Shown here: positions 16,303-25,588 of the stretch, in pieces
Position numbering within the stretch: position 1 is the stretch's first letter
Layout of the letters: each line of letters begins with the position of its first letter
Assembly: GCA_910579595.1 (NCBI GenBank)
Contig: CAJTVM010000027.1
Coordinates: 1 to 30,619 of the forward strand
From: an uncultured Oscillospiraceae bacterium
GTDB taxonomy: Bacteria > Bacillota > Clostridia > Oscillospirales > Oscillospiraceae
Length of the DNA stretch: 30,619 nucleotides
Reading direction: 5' to 3'
The notes under the pieces: model-generated
What the model was told of the DNA's origin: nothing
Seen by the model: the letters and a program-made list of their open reading frames with translations, nothing else
The model's database searches: none
Position numbers and translations under genes: made by a program

Positions 16303-16383
16303 GATGTTTTTCCTCCTTTTACACGATAAATGTCTATCTTCTTCGCCGCACCCGCGGCGTGGGGGATAAAGCTGTCACGACGG

Positions 16384-16528
16384 CTCCGCGCTTCTTCCTT
16401 GTCACGCTGCGAAGCGGCCAGGGCGTTCGCTCGCTTTCCCTTCGTCTCGGCCTGGTCTCTGGGGCCTGCGGCCCCGGCGCTCGGCCTCGCTCCGGTCCAA
16501 GCTCTCTCGCTGGCCGCTTCTCCGCGCT
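16384..16528 (-). repeat. 145-bp structured intergenic repeat, copy B
   Basis: The element is bracketed by CTCCGCGCT (plus strand) at 16384-16392 and 16520-16528. The outer stem GAAGCGGCCAG (16411-16421) pairs perfectly with CTGGCCGCTTC (16510-16520). An inner hairpin is GGGGCC-TGC-GGCCCC near 16460-16475. Compared with copy A, two stem positions differ in both arms so that pairing is kept. A further GGCTCCGCGC preceded by TCACGAC sits at its far end, matching the single-motif copies after walJ and yitT. Confidence 0.82.
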
Positions 16529-16529
16529 T

Positions 16530-18518
16530 CTATGAGATATCCGCCATATCCAGATATTTATACCCGCTGTCGGCAATATGGTCCTTCCGGCCCTGGAGGT
16601 CGTTGCCCAGGAACATCTCAAAAATCTGGGCGGTGCGCTCCACGTCCTCGGGCATGACCTTGATGAGCCGCCGGGTGTCCGGGCTCATGGTAGTCAGCCA
16701 CATCATGTCCGGCTCGTTCTCGCCCAGACCTTTGGAGCGCTGGACATCGAACTTTTTCCCCTCCAGGGAGGCCGCAATCTCGTTGCGCTCCTTGTCGGAG
16801 TAGGCGAACCACGTCTTTTCCTTATAGGTAATCTCATACAACGGGGACTCGGCGATATACACATACCCCTTTTCGATCAGGGTGGGGGTGAGCCGGTACA
16901 GCATGGCCAGAATCAGGGTGCGGATCTGGAAGCCGTCCTCGTCGCCATCGGTACAGATCACGATCTTATTCCACCGCAGGTTATCCAAGTCAAAGGCGTT
17001 CAGATCCTTGACGTGCTTATCCTTGACCTCCACGCCGCACCCCATGACCTTGAGCAGATCGGTGATGATCTCGCTCTTGAAAATCCGGGCGTAGTCCGCC
17101 TTGAGGCAGTTGAGAATCTTGCCCCGCACTGGCATGATTCCCTGGAATTCCGCGTCCCGGCTGAGCTTCACCGCTCCCATGGCGGAGTCGCCCTCCACGA
17201 TGTAAAGCTCCCGCTTTTCCACGTCCTTGGTACGGCAGTCCACGAACTTCTGAACCCGGTTAGAGATATCCACCGAACCAGACAGCTTCTTCTTGATGCC
17301 CAGCCGGGTCTTTTCCGCCGTCTCCCGGGAGCGCTTGTTTACCAGCACCTGTCCGGCGATCTTTTCCGCGTCCATGGGGTTTTCGATGAAGTAGACCTCT
17401 AACTGGGCGCGGAGGAAATCGGTCATGGCCTCCTGGACGAACTTGTTGGTGATGGACTTCTTGGTCTGGTTCTCGTAGCTGGTCTGGGTGGAGAAGTTGC
17501 TGCTCACCAGCACCAGGGCGTCCTGGATGTCGTTGAAGGTGATCTTAGCCTCATTTTTCTGGTACTTCCCGTTTTGCTTCAGCCAGCCGTCGATGGCGGA
17601 CACAAAGGCGGAGCGCATGGCCTTTTCCGGCGAACCGCCATGCTCCAGCCAGGAGGAGTTATGGTAGTGCTCAATGATCTGCACCCGGTTGGAGAAGCAG
17701 AAGGACACGGACAGCTTCACCTTGTACTCTGTCTTATCCGCCCGGTCGCGGCCCCTGCGTTCCGACTGCCAGAACACGGGGGTGGTGAGGGAGTCCTCCC
17801 CCGCCAGCTCGGTGACATAGTCGATGATGCCGTTCTCATACCGGAAGTCGGTGCTCTCGAACTTCCCGCCTGTCTGGCTGCGGAACCGGAAGGTCACCCC
17901 GGCGTTAACCACCGCCTGCCGCTTCATCACATCGGTGTAGTAGTCCACCGGGATGTCGATGTCGGTAAAGACCTCCAGATCGGGCTTCCAGCGGAATTTG
18001 GAGCCGGTTTTCTTCCTGTCGGCGGGCTCCTTCTTCATCTCACCCACGATCTCGCCCTTTTCAAAGTGGAGGGTGTATTTGAAGCCGTCCCGGTAGATCA
18101 CCGCGTCGAAATACTCGCTGGAATACTGGGTGGCGCAGGAGCCCAGGCCGTTCAGGCCCAGGGAGTACTCGTAGTTGTCCCCGTTGCCATCCTTGTACTT
18201 TCCCCCGGCGTACAGCTCACAGAACACCAGCTCCCAGTTGTAGCGGCCCTCGGCCTCGTTCCAGTCCACGGGGCAGCCCCGGCCGAAGTCCTCCACCTCG
18301 ATGGAGTGGTCCTCGTACCGGGTGACGGTGATCAGGTCGCCGTGGCCCTCCCGGGCCTCGTCGATGGCATTGGAGAGGATTTCAAAGACGGCGTGCTCGC
18401 ACCCCTCCAGCCCATCGGAGCCGAAAATGACGCCGGGGCGCTTGCGTACCCGATCAGCCCCTTTCAGGGAGGAGATGGAGTCATTGCCATATTGCTGTTT
18501 TGGCGTGGATTTTGCCAT
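16530..18518 (-). CDS. Type IIA topoisomerase subunit B, ParE-like
   Basis: The ATPase subunit of a type IIA topoisomerase, 662 residues. The GHKL domain shows FEILSNAIDEA (Glu46, Asn50) and GLNGLGSCATQ, corresponding to EVVDNSIDEA and GLHGVGA in standard GyrB. The TOPRIM domain shows YIVEGDSAMGAVKLSRDAEFQGIMPVRGKILN and the metal site TDGDEDGFQIRTL. These motifs are complete but clearly divergent: RKRPGVIFGS replaces RKRPAMYIG. The length lacks any gyrase-type insertion. The start is the ATG at 18518 with AGGTG six bases upstream. A strong promoter lies about 80 nt upstream (18599-18628). With the subunit A gene downstream it probably forms the second, topoisomerase IV-type enzyme of this genome. 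Confidence 0.92.
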   Translation of the reverse strand: MAKSTPKQQYGNDSISSLKGADRVRKRPGVIFGSDGLEGCEHAVFEILSNAIDEAREGHGDLITVTRYEDHSIEVEDFGRGCPVDWNEAEGRYNWELVFCELYAGGKYKDGNGDNYEYSLGLNGLGSCATQYSSEYFDAVIYRDGFKYTLHFEKGEIVGEMKKEPADRKKTGSKFRWKPDLEVFTDIDIPVDYYTDVMKRQAVVNAGVTFRFRSQTGGKFESTDFRYENGIIDYVTELAGEDSLTTPVFWQSERRGRDRADKTEYKVKLSVSFCFSNRVQIIEHYHNSSWLEHGGSPEKAMRSAFVSAIDGWLKQNGKYQKNEAKITFNDIQDALVLVSSNFSTQTSYENQTKKSITNKFVQEAMTDFLRAQLEVYFIENPMDAEKIAGQVLVNKRSRETAEKTRLGIKKKLSGSVDISNRVQKFVDCRTKDVEKRELYIVEGDSAMGAVKLSRDAEFQGIMPVRGKILNCLKADYARIFKSEIITDLLKVMGCGVEVKDKHVKDLNAFDLDNLRWNKIVICTDGDEDGFQIRTLILAMLYRLTPTLIEKGYVYIAESPLYEITYKEKTWFAYSDKERNEIAASLEGKKFDVQRSKGLGENEPDMMWLTTMSPDTRRLIKVMPEDVERTAQIFEMFLGNDLQGRKDHIADSGYKYLDMADIS

Positions 18519-18598
18519 ATCTGCACCTGCCTAACGTCGTTGATAACGAAAAATGTCGAAGCGCGCCCCTGGGACGCGCATTTTATCCCTAATAATAT

Positions 18599-18628
18599 AG
18601 TATAACGCAAAAAGTCCTCAACAGTCAA
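18599..18628 (-). promoter_or_regulatory. Predicted sigma-A promoter of the parE-like gene
   Basis: TTGACT (18628-18623), an 18-nt spacer and TATACT (18604-18599) on the minus strand. The leader of about 75 nt contains a GCGCGTCCC-AG-GGGCGCGC hairpin. Confidence 0.8.
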
Positions 18629-18665
18629 GAGGCAGACAGCCGCAGCCCCGATTCCCCGAAAAGCA

Positions 18666-18701
18666 AAACACTCTCCCCGCTGTTTTTGGGGGAGAGCGTT
18701 T
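18666..18701 (-). terminator. Terminator after the GyrI-like gene
   Basis: On the minus strand AAACGCTCTCCCC pairs with GGGGAGAGTGTTT (13 bp with one G-T pair, 10-nt loop), followed by TGCTTTTC. It lies just after the stop of the GyrI-like gene and before the parE-like promoter. Confidence 0.75.
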
Positions 18702-18708
18702 CCTGCTG

Positions 18709-19341
18709 TCATTGCTTTTTAATTGGATGCCGGATGATTGTTTTCCATTTTTCCGGTTCCGTCTTCCGGGGATCGGACAGGTAGATTTCATGATGGAGGC
18801 GCGATGCCGACAAATCATTCTGATATCCGTTTTGGGCCAAATATTGATCCATCAACGCCACCGATTCCGGCTCGCTGTCATAAGCGCCCATGTGCATCAT
18901 CTGGACGCACAGTCCCTCGTCAACCGTCAGGAATTCGGCCTGTGAGCAGTCCATCTTTTTCTTTCGCCCGGCCTCCGCTACCGCCCATTCAAAATCTGCC
19001 CGAGACACAAAATCGGGCAGGCGAATGGCTGAAATCCAATGAAAATTTGATTTATTGGAATAATCCACGCCCTGTATGCCGTCCTGCCACCAAAATCCCT
19101 CTAACGGGGGCACCACATACTCAAAAAAGCCCTCGATTTTGTAATTCCCCTTATAGCTCATTTTGATTGTATACGCAACGGCATAAAGGACTCCGATGGC
19201 CTGCTGGTAAGCGCCGCCCTCCTCATTGGGATCGCCGCAGCCCCGTACGGCAATATAATTCATGGGCGGCACCTCTACAATTCCTGGAACGCGTTTAGGC
19301 ATATAAAATTCCTTGTATTCTTTTTTAAAGTCAAATGGCAC
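18709..19341 (-). CDS. GyrI-like domain protein
   Basis: A 210-residue member of the GyrI-like small-molecule-binding superfamily (AraC effector-binding fold). Family features are VPPMNYIAVRGCGDPNE at the first strand, GAYQQAIGVLYAVAYTIKM, PPLEGFWWQDG, and the C-terminal HHEIYLSDPRKTEPEKWKTIIRHP, all typical of the single-domain Firmicutes group. The Trp pair and acidic residues lie where ligand or catalytic residues sit in characterised relatives, but the ligand is unknown. The start is the GTG at 19341, preceded by GGAGGAGG. The frame stays open upstream into the 224-bp repeat array, but that extension has no support. It is single, with its own terminator, and its promoter must lie in or near the repeat. 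Confidence 0.85.
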   Translation of the reverse strand: MPFDFKKEYKEFYMPKRVPGIVEVPPMNYIAVRGCGDPNEEGGAYQQAIGVLYAVAYTIKMSYKGNYKIEGFFEYVVPPLEGFWWQDGIQGVDYSNKSNFHWISAIRLPDFVSRADFEWAVAEAGRKKKMDCSQAEFLTVDEGLCVQMMHMGAYDSEPESVALMDQYLAQNGYQNDLSASRLHHEIYLSDPRKTEPEKWKTIIRHPIKKQ

Positions 19342-20089
19342 GACAATTCCTCCTCCTATCTGCTGCGTCCCTGCCGCGCCGCCTTGGCCCCGGCGGGTGT
19401 GCCCCCGATCCGTCCCACTATATACGGGCCGCGCCGCTGTTCCGTGCGGCCTCCGCCACTGCTTTCGCAACGGCGGGGCACTGCCCCACAAGGCTTCGCC
19501 TTGCGGGGCCCCGGATTTTTTTAATCCTCGGGCGAAGTAAATTCGCCCTGCGGCAAGATTTTGCTTCGCAAAATGCTTGTACGCGCTGACGCGCGCCCCG
19601 CTTTTGCGGGGCCCCTGCGGGTGTGCCCCCGATCCATCCTACTATATACGGGCCGCGCCGCTGTTCCGTGCGGCCTCCGCCACTGCTTTCGCAACGGCGG
19701 GGCACTGCCCCACAAGGCTTCGCCTTGCGGGGCCCCGGATTTTTTTAATCCTCGGGCGAAGTAAATTCGCCCTGCGGCAAGATTTTGCTTCGCAAAATGC
19801 TTGTACGCGCTGACGCGCGCCCCGCTTTTGCGGGGCCCCTGCGGGTGTGCCCCCGATCCATCCTACTATATACGGGCCGCGCCGCTGTTCCGTGCGGCCT
19901 CCGCCACTGCTTTCGCAACGGCGGGGCACTGCCCCACAAGGCTTCGCCTTGCGGGGCCCCGGATTTTTTTAATCCTCGGGCGAAGTAAATTCGCCCTGCG
20001 GCAAGATTTTGCTTCGCAAAATGCTTGTACGCGCTGACGCGCGCCCCGCTTTTGCGGGGCCCCTGCGGGTGTGCCCCCGATCCATCCTA

Positions 20090-21268
<1,179 letters not shown>

Positions 21269-21402
21269 GTCAAGCCGCTCCTCACATCTGATTTCAGCTA
21301 TTCACTCTGTTCCGTGGCCGGACAGGAATCAAATCGATCCGCTGGCAGGCCATCAGCGAGCTTCAAGCTCTATTTGGACACTTTTTCTCTCGAGAAAAAG
21401 TA

Positions 21403-23514
21403 TCACCGGGCCACAAACACCTTCACGCTGCGCGGCCCAATCTGGAACCGGTTGCCATACTGGGGCCAGGTGCGCTGCTCCTCGTTCCAGGTGTCCACCC
21501 GCAGTTCCCAGCTCATGGAGGAGGGCAGCTGGGGCAGCTCCGCCTCCAGCTCGTTCCAATAGGCATTGGAGGCCACGTAGATGATCTGCGGGCCTGTTTT
21601 CCGCTCCCACCCGGCGAACATAACGCCCACATAGCGGTCATGGCGCTCGAACCGCTCCTTCCAGGGGGAGGTGCCGTGGATGCTCACATCCGGGAAGCCG
21701 CAGGCCCCGTCGCTGAGCGTGGCCCGGAGCACCCGGTACTCCATGCGGAAGCGGATCATGAACTGGAAGAACTGGAACAGCCCCTGGTTTTTCTCCAGCA
21801 GATTCCAGTCCAGCCAGGAGGTGATGTTGTCCTGGCAGTAGGCGTTGTTGTTGCCAAACTGGGTGTTGCCGAACTCGTCCCCGGCCAGGAACATGGGGAT
21901 GCCCCGGGAGCACATCAGCAGGGCGAAGGCGTTGCGGGTCATGCGCTGGCGCAGGGCGTTGATCTCGGGGTCGTCCGTCTCCCCCTCCGCGCCGCAGTTC
22001 CAGCTGTTGTTGTCATTGGCGCCGTCGGTGTTGTTCCAGCCGTTGGCCTCGTTGTGCTTGTCGTTGTAGGCAAACAGGTCGTGGAGGGTAAACCCGTCGT
22101 GGCAGGTGATGAAATTCACCGACGCGTTGCGCCGGGCCTCCGAGTCGTAGATATCTTTGGAGCCGGACAGGCGCAGGGCGGCGGCGTAGGCAAAGCCCTC
22201 GTCCCCCTTGAGGTAGCGGCGCATATCATCCCGGTAGCGGCCGTTCCACTCCGCCCAGCGGTTCCAGGCGGGGAAGGAACCCACCTGGTACAGCCCCCCG
22301 GCGTCCCATGCCTCGGCGATGAGCTTGACGTCTCCCAAAATGGGGTCGAAGGCCATGGCCTGGAGCAGCGGCGGCGATACCATGGGCGCGCCGTTCTCGT
22401 CCCGGCCCAGGATGGAGGCCAGATCGAACCGGAAGCCGTCCACCCGGTAGGTGGTCACCCAGTAGCGCAGGCAGTCCAGAATCATCTGGTGGACAATGGG
22501 GTGGTTGCAGTTGAGGGTGTTGCCGCAGCCGGAGAAATTGTAATACTGCCCCTGGGGGGTGAGCAGATAATAGATGTTGTTGTCAAACCCCTTGAAGGAG
22601 AAGAAGGGTCCCATCTCGTTGCCCTCGGCGGTGTGGTTGAACACCACGTCCAGATAGACCTCGATGCCCTTCTGCTTGCAGGCCTGGATGAAGCGCTTGA
22701 GCTCATTGCCCTCCCGGTTGTACTCGGTGTTGGCGGTGTAGCTGGTGTTGGGGGAGAAGAAGCTCACCGTGTTGTACCCCCAGTAGTTGTACAGCTTTTC
22801 GCCGCTGACCTCCCGGTAGTCCAGCATCTCGTCAAACTCGAAAATAGGCATCAGCTCAATCGCGTTTACCCCCAGTTCCGTCAGGTAGGGGATCTTTTCC
22901 ATCAGCCCCGCGAAGGTGCCGGGGTGCTCCACCCCGGAGGACGCGTCCCTGGTAAAGCCCCGGACATGGAGCTCGTAAATGATCAGATCCTCCATGGGGA
23001 TGAGCGGATTGCGGATGCTTCCCCAATCAAAGTCATCCTTCACCACCCGGGCCTTGTAATGCTGGCCGTGGGGGGAGGACTTGCCCCAGGCGCTCTGGCC
23101 CGTCACCGCCTTGGCATAGGGATCCAGCAGGTAGCGGCTCTTGTCGAAGATGAGGCCCTTGTTGGGCTCATAGGGGCCATCTACCCGGTAGGCGTATTCA
23201 AATTCCTCAATGTTCAGCTTAAACACGATCATGGAGTATACGTTGCCGATACGGTAGTGCTCCGGGAAAGGGAGCACCGCGAAGGGATGGTCCTCCTCCC
23301 GGTGGAACAGCAGCAGTTCCACCCCTGTGGCCCCGTGGGAATAGACGGTGAAGTTCACCCCGCCGGGGATGGCGGTGGCCCCGTTGGCCTCATAGAAGCC
23401 GGGGCGCACGGCAAATCCGGCGATATAGTCCATGGGGATCAGGTGGATGGCCCGCGGAAGGACCACATTATCCATCGCGCCGCCACTTTGGACGGGAATA
23501 TTTTTTCCGTTCAT
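21403..23514 (-). CDS. glgX: Glycogen-debranching enzyme, GlgX/isoamylase type (GH13)
   Basis: About 703 residues. An N-terminal CBM48 module (GVNFTVYSHGATGVELLLFHRE) precedes a GH13 barrel. Barrel motifs are LYNYWGYNTVSFFSP, DVVFNHT, DGFRFDLAS (nucleophile Asp), IAEAWDAGG (acid/base Glu) and FITCHDGFTLHD (third acid). The set and length fit debranching enzymes that cleave alpha-1,6 branches in glycogen; type I pullulanase is the alternative. The start chosen is the ATG at 23514, with GGGAGG seven bases upstream. An ATG at 23529 (GGGGAG upstream) is also possible and would lie two bases from the nitroreductase stop. An AT-rich 10-bp palindrome (21380-21401) follows the stop. No other glycogen genes are in the window. 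Confidence 0.92.
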   Translation of the reverse strand: MNGKNIPVQSGGAMDNVVLPRAIHLIPMDYIAGFAVRPGFYEANGATAIPGGVNFTVYSHGATGVELLLFHREEDHPFAVLPFPEHYRIGNVYSMIVFKLNIEEFEYAYRVDGPYEPNKGLIFDKSRYLLDPYAKAVTGQSAWGKSSPHGQHYKARVVKDDFDWGSIRNPLIPMEDLIIYELHVRGFTRDASSGVEHPGTFAGLMEKIPYLTELGVNAIELMPIFEFDEMLDYREVSGEKLYNYWGYNTVSFFSPNTSYTANTEYNREGNELKRFIQACKQKGIEVYLDVVFNHTAEGNEMGPFFSFKGFDNNIYYLLTPQGQYYNFSGCGNTLNCNHPIVHQMILDCLRYWVTTYRVDGFRFDLASILGRDENGAPMVSPPLLQAMAFDPILGDVKLIAEAWDAGGLYQVGSFPAWNRWAEWNGRYRDDMRRYLKGDEGFAYAAALRLSGSKDIYDSEARRNASVNFITCHDGFTLHDLFAYNDKHNEANGWNNTDGANDNNSWNCGAEGETDDPEINALRQRMTRNAFALLMCSRGIPMFLAGDEFGNTQFGNNNAYCQDNITSWLDWNLLEKNQGLFQFFQFMIRFRMEYRVLRATLSDGACGFPDVSIHGTSPWKERFERHDRYVGVMFAGWERKTGPQIIYVASNAYWNELEAELPQLPSSMSWELRVDTWNEEQRTWPQYGNRFQIGPRSVKVFVAR

Positions 23515-23531
23515 ACCATTGCCTCCCATAT

Positions 23532-24044
23532 TCAGCTCCCCAGGAATGTGACCTTTCCCGGCTCATAAAAGCCCCGGGCAGGGGGATCCTCGTCGGGTAC
23601 GCCCACGGCCACCAGCGCCACCGGGACGGACTGTGCCCCGATCACCGCCCGGACATCCTCCGCCCGGTCCTCCAGGGGCCAGCAGCCGCACCAGCAGGCG
23701 CCGTAGCCCAGCGCTGCCGCCTGGAGCAGCAGGTTTTCCACCGCCGCGCCGCAGTCCAGCGCCCAGAAGCCCGTGCACCGGCCCTGCTGGGCCTGGGGCA
23801 GGGCGCACACCACAATGGCCAGGGAAGCGGTTTCCAGCATGGAGGCGTAGGGGTGGACGGCCCGCAGCCTGTCCTTTACCGCCGGATCCTCCGCCACAAA
23901 AAATTCCCAGGGCCGGGTGTTGCAGGCGCTGGGGGCCATCATGGCCGCCTCCAGCATCCGCTCCACGTCCGCCCGGGGCACCACCGCGCCGGGCTTGAAT
24001 TTGCGGATGCTCCGCCGGGCCCGGATGGTTTGGGTACAATCCAT
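23532..24044 (-). CDS. Nitroreductase family protein
   Basis: A 170-residue FMN-dependent nitroreductase-fold protein. TIRARRSIRKFKPGAV near the N-terminus binds FMN phosphate, MMAPSACNTRPWEFFV is the second flavin segment, and AAVENLLLQAAALGYGACWCG is the conserved helix. The C-terminal VPVALVAVGVPDE is also typical. Such proteins reduce nitroaromatics, quinones or flavins with NAD(P)H; the true substrate here is unknown. The short length suggests the minimal fold. GAAGGAGG precedes the ATG at 24044. It probably shares a transcript with the debranching enzyme immediately downstream, though no metabolic link is evident. Confidence 0.9.
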   Translation of the reverse strand: MDCTQTIRARRSIRKFKPGAVVPRADVERMLEAAMMAPSACNTRPWEFFVAEDPAVKDRLRAVHPYASMLETASLAIVVCALPQAQQGRCTGFWALDCGAAVENLLLQAAALGYGACWCGCWPLEDRAEDVRAVIGAQSVPVALVAVGVPDEDPPARGFYEPGKVTFLGS

Positions 24045-24067
24045 AGGGGAAAACCTCCTTCTTCAAA

Positions 24068-24099
24068 CAAAAAACCGGGCGGGCTTACGCCCGCCCGGT
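24068..24099 (-). terminator. Terminator after the P-loop gene
   Basis: An 11-bp perfect stem (ACCGGGCGGGC with GCCCGCCCGGT, loop GTAA) is followed on the minus strand by TTTTTTGTTTG. It separates the P-loop gene from the nitroreductase gene. Confidence 0.93.
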
Positions 24100-24132
24100 C
24101 AGATTCATCGTTGGCGGCGCTGCCCAGCCGTC

Positions 24133-24543
24133 TCAGAAATACTTGCGTACGCCCTCGCTGGCCTTGGACGCGTCCTCGCTGATGGACACGGTGTACTTGA
24201 TCCCGCTCTGCTTGGAGAATGCCTCCAGCCAGTCCAGGAAGGGTTCCACGTCCTCGTTGCCCACGGTGGGCACCAGCTTGTTCAGGCTCTCGATGAACAC
24301 ATGGGTAATATCGTAGTTGCTGGCATACAGCCCGTACAGGAAGCCCCGCAGGGTGTCGTAGTTGGGGATATTGTAATCAGAGGTATCAACCAGACGAATG
24401 GAATAATGGATATCGTAAGTCAGTTTCGAGTTGTGGGCCACGGCCACCACGTTCCCGTGCTCAGTACCCGCCGCTGTATTGATGAGGTCGATCATCTGCT
24501 TGGTCTTTCCGGTGCCTTTCTTGCCCATAATGACCTTGACCAT
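24133..24543 (-). CDS. Small P-loop ATP-binding protein
   Basis: 136 residues beginning MVKVIMGKKGTGKTKQM, a clear Walker A motif (GKKGTGKT, residues 7-14). A possible Walker B strand is ITHVFIESL. The rest is a single alpha/beta domain with no further recognised module. Short stand-alone P-loop proteins of this type occur in Clostridia as uncharacterised ATPases, and I cannot assign a role. AAGGAG precedes the ATG at 24543, its own promoter lies at 24593-24621, and a strong terminator follows. It is therefore a single-gene unit, probably expressed independently of its neighbours. Confidence 0.8.
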   Translation of the reverse strand: MVKVIMGKKGTGKTKQMIDLINTAAGTEHGNVVAVAHNSKLTYDIHYSIRLVDTSDYNIPNYDTLRGFLYGLYASNYDITHVFIESLNKLVPTVGNEDVEPFLDWLEAFSKQSGIKYTVSISEDASKASEGVRKYF

Positions 24544-24592
24544 GTTTGATCACTCCTTACTTGGTATTGGGGAAATCCCCTGTGATATTCCT

Positions 24593-24621
24593 ATGTTACC
24601 ATCTTTCCGGGAAAATTTCAA
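24593..24621 (-). promoter_or_regulatory. Predicted promoter of the P-loop gene
   Basis: TTGAAA (24621-24616), a 17-nt spacer and TAACAT (24598-24593) on the minus strand, about 50 nt before the start codon. Confidence 0.6.
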
Positions 24622-24661
24622 TACAGGAAAACAAAGTTCACGAAAAATTCGGGAATCCGGC

Positions 24662-25462
24662 TCACGCCATTCCCTCGATGGCGAAATGGGCGGCAATCTG
24701 CCCCTGCCCCACCGCCTTGGCCAGCTGGAGGGGCTGCCCGGTGCAGTCCCCGGCGGCGAACACCCCCGGCAGGCCGGCGGACATACGCCCATCCGCTTTA
24801 ATATATCCGTCCTCCAGATCCAGCCCCGGGACCAGCTGGGCGGGGGCGATGGAGGCGCGCAGCAGGAACACCCCGTCGCAGGGGATCTCCTCCCCCTTGG
24901 CGTCCCGTACGCCGGTGACCCTGTCCGTCCCCAGAATCTCCAGCCCCGCCAGCTTCGCCTCCGTGGCCTGGCAGCCGATGGAACGCAGGAATTCCACCTC
25001 CTCGGCAAAATTGGGGGCGTCCCCGGCGCAGACAATGGGCTTATTGCGGTAAAGCATCCCGTCGCAGGTGGCGCAGTAGCTCACGCCCCGGCCCAGCAGC
25101 TCCAGCTCCCCTTTCAGCGGCGCGGCCCGGGACACCCCGGGGGCCAGGATGACGGCGGAGCCCTCCACCGCGTCGTTCTCCACGGACACCATCACAGACC
25201 GCCCCATGGGCAGGACGGATAGGGCGCGGCCCGTTTTGAACTCCGCCCCCATGTCCCTGGCCTGGGCCAGCAGGCGCCGCACCAGCTCCACCCCGGTGAC
25301 GCCGGGCAGGCCGGGATAGTTGGCCATCTCCGGCGCCCGACACAGCGGGGAGGCGGTGGGCTCGTTGGAAATCACCAGCACGGATTTGTCCCTGGCCCTG
25401 GCATGGATGGCGGCGGTAAGCCCGGCGGGCCCGCCGCCCACTACAAGCAGATCATATTTCAT
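24662..25462 (-). CDS. Thioredoxin reductase-like flavoprotein, atypical pyridine-nucleotide domain
   Basis: 266 residues, about 45 shorter than a normal low-molecular-weight thioredoxin reductase. The FAD site is VVGGGPAGLTAAIHA at the N-terminus and GVFAAGDCTGQPLQLAKAVGQGQ at the C-terminus. The redox dithiol is CATC (Cys130, Cys133). After it the usual NADPH-binding GxGxxA and HRRxxxR motifs are absent: the sequence reads VCAGDAPNFAEEVEFLRSIG and then TEAKLAGLEIL. This resembles the ferredoxin-dependent flavin thioredoxin reductases described in Clostridia, which lack NADPH-binding motifs, but that assignment is inference. GAGGAGG precedes the ATG at 25462. No thioredoxin gene is adjacent. 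Confidence 0.88.
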   Translation of the reverse strand: MKYDLLVVGGGPAGLTAAIHARARDKSVLVISNEPTASPLCRAPEMANYPGLPGVTGVELVRRLLAQARDMGAEFKTGRALSVLPMGRSVMVSVENDAVEGSAVILAPGVSRAAPLKGELELLGRGVSYCATCDGMLYRNKPIVCAGDAPNFAEEVEFLRSIGCQATEAKLAGLEILGTDRVTGVRDAKGEEIPCDGVFLLRASIAPAQLVPGLDLEDGYIKADGRMSAGLPGVFAAGDCTGQPLQLAKAVGQGQIAAHFAIEGMA

Positions 25463-25526
25463 ATAAAAGCCTCCTCAATCCACTTTTTTACCGTATCATT
25501 TTAGGATTCCCAGCCGCTGGCAGCAC

Positions 25527-25555
25527 TTGCAAAAAAGCCGGCAAACGGTTATACT
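25527..25555 (+). promoter_or_regulatory. Predicted promoter of the flavoprotein-asparaginase operon
   Basis: TTGCAA at 25527-25532, a 17-nt spacer and TATACT at 25550-25555, about 33 nt before the TTG start at 25589. Confidence 0.8.
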
Positions 25556-25588
25556 ACATCAAAGCAAAAATCTTTGGGAGGTGTTGTT

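Noticed and set aside
19341..19491. Upstream N-terminal extension of the GyrI-like protein
   Set aside because: The extension is translated repeat-array sequence; the GTG at 19341 has a strong GGAGGAGG and begins the family-conserved region.
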